Below are positions 28,439 through 36,393 of a DNA stretch of 64,000 nt, one piece after another (the first letter of the stretch is position 1; each line of letters opens with the position of its first letter). The notes under the pieces were generated by a model. The model worked only from the letters and a program-made list of their open reading frames with translations. It searched no databases and was not told the DNA's origin. This stretch comes from Devosia sp. LC5. GTDB lineage: Bacteria; Pseudomonadota; Alphaproteobacteria; Rhizobiales; Devosiaceae. Where the stretch lies: the NCBI RefSeq assembly GCF_000735585.1, contig NZ_JNNO01000001.1:1-64000 (forward strand), in the 5' to 3' direction. The position numbers and the translations under genes were made by a program.

Positions 28439-30079
28439 ATGGCGAAATCCGGGCGCAAAGCGGGCTTCGAAGCCCTTGGCAAGCTCAAGAAGCGCCTGGC
28501 TGACCAGCCCATGCGCGTGCAGTTCGCAGTCGATCCCAACCGATTCAAACGCTATTCGGCTACCGGCGCGGGCATCCTGCTGGACTATTCCAAGAACCGC
28601 ATCGACGAAGACGTCATGGCCGCCCTGTTCGACCTGGCGCGCGCCGCCGGGGTGGAGGAGCGCCGCGACGAGATGTGCGAAGGCGAGCATATCAACATCA
28701 CCGAGGATCGCGCGGTGATGCATATGGCTCTGAGGTATCAGGGCGATCATCCGGTGCCGGTCGACGGCAAGGATGTCATGCCCGATATCCGCGCCGTGCT
28801 GGCCCACATCGAGAGCTTCAGCAACGCCGTCCGCAATGGCGAAATCCGTGGCCAGAGCGGCGAGCAATTCACCGACGTGGTCAATATCGGCATCGGCGGC
28901 TCGGACCTGGGCCCCGCCATGGTGACGCTGGCGCTCGAGCCCTATACCCGTGCCGATCTGCGCGCCCATTACGTCTCCAATGTCGATGGCGCCCATATCC
29001 ACGATATTCTCAAGCGCCTCGACCCCAAAAAGACGCTGTTTATCGTTGCCTCCAAGACCTTTACCACCGACGAGACGATGACCAATGCGGGTTCGGCCCG
29101 CAAGTGGATTGCCGACGCGTTGGGTGACGCTGCCGTAGCCGATCACTTCGCCGCCGTCTCGACCAATATTGCGGCCTGCCAGACATTTGGCATTCGCGAA
29201 GACCGCATTTTCGGGTTCTGGGATTGGGTCGGCGGCCGTTATTCGGTGTGGTCCGCCATCGGCCTGCCGATTGCGCTCGCCGTCGGTTACGACAATTTTG
29301 CCGCCTTCCTTAAGGGTGCCGACGCCATGGACCGGCACTTCCTCAGCACGCCGCTGGAGGAAAACCTGCCGGTTATCATGGGCCTGCTGGGTGTCTGGTA
29401 TCGCAATGTCTGGGGCTTCTCGACCCATGCCGTGCTGCCCTATGACCAGCGTTTGAGCCGCTTTGCTGCCTATCTGCAGCAGCAGGATATGGAATCGAAC
29501 GGCAAGTCGGTGACGCTGGCCGGTAAGCCCGTCGCCTGGTCCACCGGCCCCATCGTCTGGGGCGAGCCGGGCACCAATGGCCAGCACGCTTTCTACCAGC
29601 TGATCCACCAGGGCACTGACGTCATTCCGGCCGATTTCCTGATCGCCGCCCGGCCGCATGAAAGCCTGCCGCCGCATCACGACAAGCTCGTCGCCAATGT
29701 CCTCGCGCAGTCCGAAGCGCTGATGCTGGGCAAGACCGAGGAAGAGGTCGTGGCCGAACTCAAGGCCCAGGGCCTCGATAAAGCCGCGATCAAGGAGCTG
29801 GCTCCGCATAAGGTATTCCCCGGCAACCGCCCGTCCAATACCCTGTTCTATCAGCAGCTTACGCCGGAAACGCTGGGCTCGCTGGTGGCGCTTTACGAGC
29901 ACAAAGTGTTCACCCAGGGCGTCATCTGGAACGTCAATTCCTATGACCAATGGGGCGTGGAACTGGGCAAGCAGCTGGCCAAGGCGCTGCTGCCCAAGGT
30001 CGAAGGCAAGGAAAGCGGGGAGGGGCATGACAGCTCCACCCAGGGACTGCTAGCCTATTACCTATCCAACAAGGGCTAG
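28439..30079 (+). CDS. pgi: Glucose-6-phosphate isomerase
   Basis: Pgi interconverts glucose 6-phosphate and fructose 6-phosphate. The start is ATG 28439 ([13 protein letters not shown]), with AAAAGGG about nine bases upstream; the longer frame overlaps the end of tgt. It has 546 aa. Family signatures: [47 protein letters not shown] and GKSV with the downstream [19 protein letters not shown]; the catalytic Glu lies in the last of these. The [12 protein letters not shown] signature is near the end. It lies 23 bases after tgt and four bases before map, so the three are probably one operon. Confidence 0.97.
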   Translation: MAKSGRKAGFEALGKLKKRLADQPMRVQFAVDPNRFKRYSATGAGILLDYSKNRIDEDVMAALFDLARAAGVEERRDEMCEGEHINITEDRAVMHMALRYQGDHPVPVDGKDVMPDIRAVLAHIESFSNAVRNGEIRGQSGEQFTDVVNIGIGGSDLGPAMVTLALEPYTRADLRAHYVSNVDGAHIHDILKRLDPKKTLFIVASKTFTTDETMTNAGSARKWIADALGDAAVADHFAAVSTNIAACQTFGIREDRIFGFWDWVGGRYSVWSAIGLPIALAVGYDNFAAFLKGADAMDRHFLSTPLEENLPVIMGLLGVWYRNVWGFSTHAVLPYDQRLSRFAAYLQQQDMESNGKSVTLAGKPVAWSTGPIVWGEPGTNGQHAFYQLIHQGTDVIPADFLIAARPHESLPPHHDKLVANVLAQSEALMLGKTEEEVVAELKAQGLDKAAIKELAPHKVFPGNRPSNTLFYQQLTPETLGSLVALYEHKVFTQGVIWNVNSYDQWGVELGKQLAKALLPKVEGKESGEGHDSSTQGLLAYYLSNKG

Positions 30080-30083
30080 ACGT

Positions 30084-30839
30084 TTGACGATTACCACCGA
30101 AGAGCAGCTCGAACGCCTCAAGGCCATCGGTCGCATTTGTGCCATCACCCGAGACGCCATGGCCGCCGCCATGCGTCCGGGCATGACCACGGCCGAGCTC
30201 GACGAGTTCGGCGCAAGGCTGCTGGCCGAGCATGGCGCACGCTCGGCGCCGATGATCACCTATGATTTCCCCGGCGCCACCTGCATTTCGGTCAATGAGG
30301 AAATCGCCCATGGCATTCCGGGCGAAAGGGTGCTGCGTGAGGGCGATCTGGTCAATATCGACGTCTCGGCCGAAAAAGACGGTGTCTTCGCTGATACCGG
30401 CGCCTCCTTTGTGCTGGGCGTTGGCGACAAGCGGCTCGATGCGCTCTGCCGGGATGGCAAGAAGGCCATGTGGACCGGCATCCGCGCCGTCAAGGCCGGC
30501 GCGCCGCTGGCCGATATCGGTGAGGCCATCGGCAAGTTCGCCAAAAAGGGCGGCTATACACTGATACGGAACCTGGCCAGCCATGGCGTGGGCGATAGCC
30601 TGCATGACGAGCCCGGCGAAATTGCCACCTGGCCCGACAAGACCGAGCGCCGCCGGATGAATAATGGCCTGGTGTTCACCATCGAGCCCTTCCTGTCGCT
30701 GGGCGGCAAGATGGCCGATCAGAAATCGGACGACGATGAATGGACGCTGGTCAGCACCCCATCGGCCCCCTGTGTGCAATATGAGCACACCGTGGTGGCG
30801 ACGCCGCGTGGCGCCGTCGTGGTGACGCTGGCGGCTTAG
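30084..30839 (+). CDS. map: Methionine aminopeptidase, type I
   Basis: Map removes N-terminal Met from new proteins. Start TTG 30084, four bases after the pgi stop, 251 aa. The five metal ligands can be read in VNIDVSAEKDG and FADTGASF (two Asp), SHGVGDSLHDEP (His), FTIEPFLS (Glu) and YEHTVV (Glu). ISVNEEIAHGIPG is the substrate-side motif containing a conserved His. It ends with VVVTLAA. Its stop codon faces that of a membrane protein across a TTAGGCCTAA palindrome. Confidence 0.95.
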   Translation: MTITTEEQLERLKAIGRICAITRDAMAAAMRPGMTTAELDEFGARLLAEHGARSAPMITYDFPGATCISVNEEIAHGIPGERVLREGDLVNIDVSAEKDGVFADTGASFVLGVGDKRLDALCRDGKKAMWTGIRAVKAGAPLADIGEAIGKFAKKGGYTLIRNLASHGVGDSLHDEPGEIATWPDKTERRRMNNGLVFTIEPFLSLGGKMADQKSDDDEWTLVSTPSAPCVQYEHTVVATPRGAVVVTLAA

Positions 30840-30841
30840 GC

Positions 30842-31375
30842 CTAAAGCGCCACCAGCACCATCGGCCCGAGCAGCACCAGGGCGATGGCGATAACGAAGC
30901 GCAGATTGCCCAATTGGCGCAGGGTGGGGACGCTGAGCAGGGTCGAAAGCACCCAGAAGCCGGCCAGCACGATCAAGACCGGCGTCAGTGGCGACAGCGA
31001 GAAGGCGGTGCCTTCGGTGAGCTGCAGATAGGCCATGTGTCCGCCGACAAAGCCCAATAGCGCGGTGATCACCACGGTTACGGCCTTGGAGACGATCAGC
31101 AGCGCCATGTCGATCGTGTTGCTGGCGATGAACAATGCCAGCCCGGTCGCGGTGAGATGAACGGCAGCCAGCGTCGTGAACAGGCGATTGTCGGCCAGCA
31201 GCGGCACGATCTCCGGCGGCGCGCGCAGCGGCAGCGAGCCGACCATTGGCAGGTTGGCGCCATACTGAGCCAGCAACAGGATGGCATAGAGCATCACCAG
31301 CGTGCCGACCGCAAAGGTCAGTGCGGTCACGGCCAGCACCTTGAGTAGATCGAGACTACCTTGCGACACGGGCAC
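30842..31375 (-). CDS. Integral membrane protein of unknown function
   Basis: A 177-aa, very hydrophobic protein with four or five predicted TM segments (about 10-34, 64-86, 89-110, 132-150 and 157-176). I do not recognise a family. The loops are short and carry few charges. The start is GTG 31375; a second GTG two codons further is equally possible and neither has a clear Shine-Dalgarno. It is convergent with map and is followed upstream by tRNA-Lys on the same strand. Confidence 0.65.
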   Translation of the reverse strand: MPVSQGSLDLLKVLAVTALTFAVGTLVMLYAILLLAQYGANLPMVGSLPLRAPPEIVPLLADNRLFTTLAAVHLTATGLALFIASNTIDMALLIVSKAVTVVITALLGFVGGHMAYLQLTEGTAFSLSPLTPVLIVLAGFWVLSTLLSVPTLRQLGNLRFVIAIALVLLGPMVLVAL

Positions 31376-31399
31376 GATCCGGGTGATGAAGAAGGGAGA

Positions 31400-31474
31400 T
31401 GGTATGCCGGGAGGGGGTCGAACCCTCGACCATTCGATTAAAAGTCGAATGCTCTACCACTGAGCTACCGGCAC
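31400..31474 (-). tRNA. tRNA-Lys (anticodon UUU)
   Basis: On the minus strand the acceptor GTGCCGG pairs with CCGGCAT (a G-U closes the first pair), followed by A and an encoded CCA. The anticodon stem TTCGA/TCGAA encloses CTTTTAA, giving TTT. The T-arm GAGGGTTCGACCCCCTC is intact. Length 75 including CCA. Confidence 0.93.
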
Positions 31475-31561
31475 AGACCGAAACGGCCAACGCCATCGGC
31501 GTTGCGGCGGAACATAGCCAGACGGCTTGCGCTGTCAACCGCAATTGCGCCACTTCCCGCC

Positions 31562-32371
31562 TCAGTTGGGGAGAGGTGAGCCGGTAAACGGCATTGGTGT
31601 GCACGAAATCGATACGGTTTCCAGCCGTGTGCAGAGCGCCCGAGCCGCGGAAATGTCGGCTATAGGGCCGACAACTAGCCGCTTTTCGTCGCTGTCCAAT
31701 TGATCCGCCAGACGCGGTCCAAGCCCGAGCAACAGCGGGCCGACCTTGGTGGATATGTCGGTCCAGGCCAGGTTTGCGTCACCAGCAGCGATGCCCGGAC
31801 CTACCGCGATGCCGAAAGCCACGATGGCCGAGCTATCGATGCTGGCGGTTTTGACCGGGTCGGGCAGGGCCTGAACAACGGGCGGCAGCGCCTGGGGCAT
31901 GGGCTGCTGGCTGACTTTGATCGAGCCGCCTTCAGCCGGGAGGAGTATGGCTTGGCCGTCGCCAATGGACGAGGTCAAGGTGCTGCGGTCGATATTGGCA
32001 CTGTCCGGCACGGCCTCGAGCAGGCGGGGAATGCTGACTTCGAGTGCGCCGACGCGGCGCGTGACCTCGCCGCCCGATTGCTCCTGCAGGGAAAACCGGG
32101 TCAGCAGGGTGGCGTTTTCCGTTTTGAGGCGCAGGGTTTCGCTGCGCAATTGGGCCACATCGCTGCGCAATTGCTCGACGGAAGCGCCCTCAATGCGGGT
32201 CTTGTGCAGGCCTGCCAGCAGGCTTGGCGGGATGATTGCCGACACATTGGCGCTGAACACGGCGACGCCGCCAATCATCACCGCCACAAGTCCCCAAGTG
32301 GTGACATCCGATTGCCGGAATTGTTCCGATGCGTTAGCCAATGCCGCCACCCCGCGACGCAGTCGAATCAA
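31562..32371 (-). CDS. Membrane-anchored coiled-coil protein with SPOR-like C-terminus
   Basis: A 269-aa protein with one TM segment near residues 27-48 (GLVAVMIGGVAVFSANVSAII), then a coiled coil (about 60-100; VEQLRSDVAQLRSETLRLK), a Pro-rich linker, and a C-terminal domain of about 80 residues. That domain ends RLVVGPIADISAARALCTRL and SISCTPMPFTG, the beta-alpha-beta pattern of SPOR domains that bind denuded peptidoglycan at the division site. SPOR assignment is from pattern only. It faces the periplasm. It is divergent from glmU. Confidence 0.65.
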   Translation of the reverse strand: MIRLRRGVAALANASEQFRQSDVTTWGLVAVMIGGVAVFSANVSAIIPPSLLAGLHKTRIEGASVEQLRSDVAQLRSETLRLKTENATLLTRFSLQEQSGGEVTRRVGALEVSIPRLLEAVPDSANIDRSTLTSSIGDGQAILLPAEGGSIKVSQQPMPQALPPVVQALPDPVKTASIDSSAIVAFGIAVGPGIAAGDANLAWTDISTKVGPLLLGLGPRLADQLDSDEKRLVVGPIADISAARALCTRLETVSISCTPMPFTGSPLPN

Positions 32372-32481
32372 GTCTTGCGCCGAATATTACAATGCCGCCC
32401 CTGTTATCGGTTCGCCAACTCTTGCGTGCCATAAATTTGTGAAAATCGGCGAAGAGAAGATCGTGCCTCGGAGAACGCGCC

Positions 32482-33834
32482 ATGACTGAATTGCTGTCGA
32501 TCATTCTTGCCGCGGGCGAAGGCACCCGCATGCGATCGACAACGCCCAAGGTTTTGCACCCCGTCGGGGGGATGCCGATCGTCGGGCATGTGGCGCGGGC
32601 TGCGCGCGAAGCCGGTTCGAGCAGGATCGCGCTGGTGACCGGTCCCCGGCATGAGCAGATCCGCAAGGCGGTGTCGGCCATGGACCCGGCGATCGAGCAT
32701 TTCGAGCAGACGATTGCCAAGGGCACCGCGCACGCCGCCTCCATGGCTCGCGCAGCGTTTGAGACCGCCAAAGGCTATATTGCCGTGGTTTACGGCGATC
32801 ATCCGCTGCTGCGCGGCAACAATTTCCGCGTGGTGCTGGACCGGCTCGATGCAGGGCTCGATGTGGCGATACTGGGCTTTGAGCCCAAGGACCCGAGTGG
32901 CTATGGCCGCTTCATCACCGATGGCGAAACGCTGTTGGCGATCCGCGAGCATAAGGACGCGACCGACGAAGAACGCCGCATCCGCCTCTGCAATGCCTGC
33001 ATTCTGGCCTTCCGCGCCGAGGTGTTCCGCGACCTGATCGACAAGGTCGAGAACAACAACGCCCAGAGCGAATACTATCTCACCGACCTGGTTGGACTTG
33101 CCAATGCCGCCGGCAAGAAGGTCGGCTATGGCGTGGCGCCGGAAAACGACGTCATGGGCGTCAATGATCGCAGCCAATTGGCACGGGCCGAGGGTCTGTT
33201 CCAGGAGGTTCGGCGCGAAGACTTCATGAAGGCCGGCGTGACGCTCAAGGACCCCAAAAGCGTCTGGTTTTCCTATGACACCGAAATTGCCAGCGACGTG
33301 ACGATCGAGCCCAATGTGGTGTTCGGCCCGGGCGTGGTGATCGAGCAGGGCGCGGTGATCCATGCCTTCAGCCATATCGAAGGCGCTCATGTCGGCCGCA
33401 ATGCCTCAGTCGGCCCCTTTGCCCGGCTGCGGCCGGAAGCCGATCTGGGCGAGGACGTAAAGGTCGGCAATTTCGTCGAGGTCAAGAAGGCCAGGATCGG
33501 CAAGGGCGCCAAGATCAGCCATCTGAGCTATATCGGGGACGCTACGGTCGGGGCTGAGGTCAATATCGGCGCTGGCGTCATCACCGTGAATTATGATGGC
33601 TACAACAAGCATCAGACGATCATCGGTGACAATGCCTTTATCGGCTCCAATTCGTCCCTCGTCGCGCCAGTGAGCATTGGCGCCGGGGCGCTGGTCGCCA
33701 GCGGCAGTGTGATTACCGAGGATGTCGAGGCCGATGCCCTGGCGCTGGGGCGCGCCCGGCAGGCGGCAAAGCCGGGCCGTGCAAAAGAGATTTTCGCCAA
33801 GGCTGCGGCCAAGAAGCAGTCGAAGAAGGGATAA
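32482..33834 (+). CDS. glmU: GlmU, bifunctional UDP-GlcNAc pyrophosphorylase / GlcN-1-P acetyltransferase
   Basis: GlmU makes UDP-GlcNAc for peptidoglycan and LPS. Residues about 1-230 are the uridyltransferase domain with LAAGEGTRMRSTTPKVLHPV, GTAHAASMA and VVYGDHPLL. Residues about 250-440 form the left-handed beta-helix with hexapeptide repeats; HLSYIGDATVG, NIGAGVITVNYDGYNKH and FIGSNSSLVAPVSIG are typical of the acetyltransferase. It has 450 aa, and GGAG lies eight bases before ATG 32482. glmS starts four bases after its stop, so both steps toward UDP-GlcNAc are co-expressed. The C-terminus is Lys-rich (AAAKKQSKKG). Confidence 0.97.
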   Translation: MTELLSIILAAGEGTRMRSTTPKVLHPVGGMPIVGHVARAAREAGSSRIALVTGPRHEQIRKAVSAMDPAIEHFEQTIAKGTAHAASMARAAFETAKGYIAVVYGDHPLLRGNNFRVVLDRLDAGLDVAILGFEPKDPSGYGRFITDGETLLAIREHKDATDEERRIRLCNACILAFRAEVFRDLIDKVENNNAQSEYYLTDLVGLANAAGKKVGYGVAPENDVMGVNDRSQLARAEGLFQEVRREDFMKAGVTLKDPKSVWFSYDTEIASDVTIEPNVVFGPGVVIEQGAVIHAFSHIEGAHVGRNASVGPFARLRPEADLGEDVKVGNFVEVKKARIGKGAKISHLSYIGDATVGAEVNIGAGVITVNYDGYNKHQTIIGDNAFIGSNSSLVAPVSIGAGALVASGSVITEDVEADALALGRARQAAKPGRAKEIFAKAAAKKQSKKG

Positions 33835-33838
33835 GACC

Positions 33839-35665
33839 ATGTGCGGCATTGTTGGTATCGTCGGCAGCGAGCCGGTCGCCGGTCGTCTCGTCGATGCGCT
33901 CAAGCGCCTCGAATATCGCGGCTATGACAGCGCCGGTGTCGCCACGCTCGAACATGGCGCTATCAGCCGTCGCCGGGCCGAGGGCAAGCTGGGCAATCTG
34001 GCGCAAAAGCTGGCTTTTGAGCCGCTCGACGGGCGGATCGGCATCGGCCATACCCGCTGGGCCACCCATGGCGCGCCGACCGAGTTGAATGCCCATCCGC
34101 ACGCCACCGAGCGCGTCGCAGTGGTGCATAACGGCATTATCGAGAATTTCCGCGAAATGCTGGCCGACCTCGCCAAGGACGGCTATCTGCCCAAGACGCA
34201 GACCGATACGGAATCGGTAGCGCTCTGGGTCAGCCGCGAATTGGCCAATGGCGCCGATCCCGAACTGGCCGTGGCGCACACGCTCAAAAAACTCAAGGGC
34301 GCCTTCGCGCTGGCCTTCCTGTTCAAGGGCGAGGAAAGCCTGCTCATCGCCGCCCGCCACGGCGCGCCACTGGCCATCGGCTATGGCACGGCGGAAATGT
34401 ATCTGGGCTCGGACGCCATGGCGCTAGCCCCGTTCACCTCCCGGCTGACCTATCTCGAAGATGGCGATTGGGCAGTGATCACGCCCACCGGCGTCACCAT
34501 CCGCGATGGTCTCGACGCCATCGTGCAGCGCGAGCAGCAGATTTCGCAGACCTCGGCGCTGATGGTGGACAAGGGCAACCACCGCCATTTCATGGCCAAG
34601 GAAATCTACGAGCAGCCCGAGACGATTTCGCACACGCTCAGCCATTATGTGGATATGGGCGCCGAACGGGTCGCTATCCGCGAGACGCTGCCCTTTGACT
34701 TTGCCGATCTGACCCGGCTGACCATCAGCGCCTGCGGTACGGCCTATTTCGCTGGCGCGGTAGCAAAATACTGGTTCGAGCGCTATGCGCGCCTGCCGGT
34801 GGACATCGATGTGGCGTCCGAATTCCGCTATCGCGAACCGCCGCTGGAAAAGGGCGGGCTATCGCTGTTCATCTCCCAGTCCGGCGAAACCGCCGACACG
34901 CTGGCTGCTCTACGCTATTGCGCGGGGCAGGGGCAGCACGTGGCCTCGCTGGTCAATACGCTCGAATCCACCATTGCCCGCGAATCCGGCGTGGTCTTCC
35001 CCATTCTGTGCGGCCCCGAAATCGGCGTTGCCTCGACCAAGGCCCTCACCGCCCAACTCACCGCCCTCGCCAGTCTCGCCATCGCGGCCGGTCGTGCCCG
35101 CGGCGTGCTGAGCGTCGAGAAGGAAACCGAGCTGGTGCGCTCGCTGGTCGAACTGCCGGCGGCCGTGTCGGCAGCACTGGGCGCTGAAAGCCAGATCATG
35201 GATATCGGCAAGCGCCTCTCCAAGGCCAAGGACGTGCTTTATCTCGGCCGTGGCCCGATGTTCCCCATCGCCATGGAAGGCGCGCTGAAGCTAAAGGAAA
35301 TCAGCTACATCCACGCCGAAGGTTATGCAGCAGGTGAACTCAAGCATGGTCCGATCGCACTGGTCGATGAAGCCATGCCGGTGATTGTCGTCGCCCCCTC
35401 CGACGAGCTGGTCGACAAGACCCTCTCCAACATGCAGGAAGTCTCGGCCCGTGGCGGCAAGATCATCCTGATCACCGATGCTGAAGGCGCCGAGCATGTC
35501 GGCCACGGCGTTGCCGATATCATCCTCATCCCGCATGTGCACAGCTTCGTGGCCCCCATCCTGGCGACGATCCCGGTGCAATTGCTGGCCTACCACACGG
35601 CTGTATTCATGGGCACGGACGTTGACCAGCCGAGGAACTTGGCGAAATCGGTGACGGTGGAATAG
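33839..35665 (+). CDS. glmS: GlmS, glutamine-fructose-6-phosphate aminotransferase
   Basis: GlmS forms glucosamine 6-phosphate from fructose 6-phosphate and glutamine. The start is ATG 33839 so that Cys2 (MCGIVGIVG) is the glutaminase nucleophile after Met removal; AAGGG lies eight bases upstream. The open frame extends into glmU but that extension is not protein. The glutaminase domain (about 1-230) has GIGHTRWATHG and HNGIIENF. Two SIS isomerase domains follow, with SACGTAYFAG, SQSGETADT and EGYAAGELKHGPIALV. It ends LAKSVTVE, the conserved C-terminal tail. 608 aa. Confidence 0.98.
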   Translation: MCGIVGIVGSEPVAGRLVDALKRLEYRGYDSAGVATLEHGAISRRRAEGKLGNLAQKLAFEPLDGRIGIGHTRWATHGAPTELNAHPHATERVAVVHNGIIENFREMLADLAKDGYLPKTQTDTESVALWVSRELANGADPELAVAHTLKKLKGAFALAFLFKGEESLLIAARHGAPLAIGYGTAEMYLGSDAMALAPFTSRLTYLEDGDWAVITPTGVTIRDGLDAIVQREQQISQTSALMVDKGNHRHFMAKEIYEQPETISHTLSHYVDMGAERVAIRETLPFDFADLTRLTISACGTAYFAGAVAKYWFERYARLPVDIDVASEFRYREPPLEKGGLSLFISQSGETADTLAALRYCAGQGQHVASLVNTLESTIARESGVVFPILCGPEIGVASTKALTAQLTALASLAIAAGRARGVLSVEKETELVRSLVELPAAVSAALGAESQIMDIGKRLSKAKDVLYLGRGPMFPIAMEGALKLKEISYIHAEGYAAGELKHGPIALVDEAMPVIVVAPSDELVDKTLSNMQEVSARGGKIILITDAEGAEHVGHGVADIILIPHVHSFVAPILATIPVQLLAYHTAVFMGTDVDQPRNLAKSVTVE

Positions 35666-35668
35666 GGG

Positions 35669-36094
35669 CTAGCTGATCAACTCGACATCGTAGCCGAGCG
35701 CTTCGGCGCCGGCTGCAAAACGTTTGTCGAAGGTGCAAAGCGTGGCCTCCGTCATGCTGGCAATAGCCAGGTGAATGGCGTCGCCGGGTCGGATACCAGC
35801 CTGATGGGCATCGCAAATTTCCGTCGCCAACGCGAAGTGACGCAAATCGAGCGAGATGATCGTGGCAACCGGCAGCCATGCCTCACGATATTCCTCCAAG
35901 GCGTTTAGGCGCTCGATAGATGTGATGCGGCCCATGCGCAACTTGCGCGACAGCGCGCCGCTCAGTTCGACATCCACCCACGGGCTGCTGACGATTTCAT
36001 CGTCGTTCAGGACGGCCAGCCACAATAAAGCGCGGCCGGACGTCTCCTCCGGGACCAGTGCTGAGACGAAAACAGACGTGTCGATGTATTTCAT
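35669..36094 (-). CDS. vapC: VapC-type PIN-domain toxin ribonuclease
   Basis: A 141-aa PIN-domain protein, the toxin of a type II toxin-antitoxin pair; VapC proteins cleave tRNAs or rRNA. The start is ATG 36094 (MKYIDTSVF), overlapping the antitoxin stop by one base (TGATG). Acidic PIN residues are visible: Asp5 (YIDTSV), Glu in DVELSGAL, Asp in IRPGDAIHLAIA and Asp in CTFDKRF. Its 3' end lies four bases from the convergent glmS stop. The set of acidic residues is complete, so the toxin is probably active. Confidence 0.9.
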   Translation of the reverse strand: MKYIDTSVFVSALVPEETSGRALLWLAVLNDDEIVSSPWVDVELSGALSRKLRMGRITSIERLNALEEYREAWLPVATIISLDLRHFALATEICDAHQAGIRPGDAIHLAIASMTEATLCTFDKRFAAGAEALGYDVELIS

Positions 36095-36336
36095 CAGTAG
36101 CGGTCGTCGTCTTTCCACTCGCTGATCGCTTCGTCGGCCGGCTGCGGAGGCGAGGTAAATTTGGCTTGATGTCGGCGGAGGCGCTCAATGTCGAGCTTTT
36201 TGGTTGGCCGCTGCATGGGGGAGATCACGGCCACAACCTTACCACGCTTGCTGATCTCGATCGTTGCACCGGCCTCGACCTCGGCGACCAATTCGCTCAG
36301 ATGCGCCTTGGCTTCCGCCAACCCTACCTGTCTCAT
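36094..36336 (-). CDS. vapB: VapB-type antitoxin (Phd/YefM-like)
   Basis: An 80-aa antitoxin starting at ATG 36336 (MRQVGLAEAKAHLSELV), with AGGAGG five bases upstream. The N-terminal part is the Phd/YefM fold (LAEAKAHLSELVAEV, then ISKRGKVVAVISP) that binds DNA as a dimer. The C-terminal 35 residues should wrap the PIN toxin; they contain KLDIERLRRHQAKF and the acidic SEWKDDDRY end. A perfect 8-bp dyad covers its promoter, consistent with autoregulation. Confidence 0.9.
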   Translation of the reverse strand: MRQVGLAEAKAHLSELVAEVEAGATIEISKRGKVVAVISPMQRPTKKLDIERLRRHQAKFTSPPQPADEAISEWKDDDRY

Positions 36337-36357
36337 TGAAACCTCCTGACCAGATAG

Positions 36358-36391
36358 TTGGTCATATATCATGACCAACTCAAGGAGGCAA
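36358..36391 (-). promoter_or_regulatory. vapBC promoter with palindromic operator
   Basis: TTGGTCAT-N5-ATGACCAA (36358-36378) is a perfect 8-bp dyad 22 bases before the vapB start. On the minus strand -35 TTGCCT (36386-36391), a 17-base spacer and -10 TATATG (36363-36368) form a plausible promoter whose -10 lies within the dyad. Confidence 0.7.
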
Positions 36392-36393
36392 AG

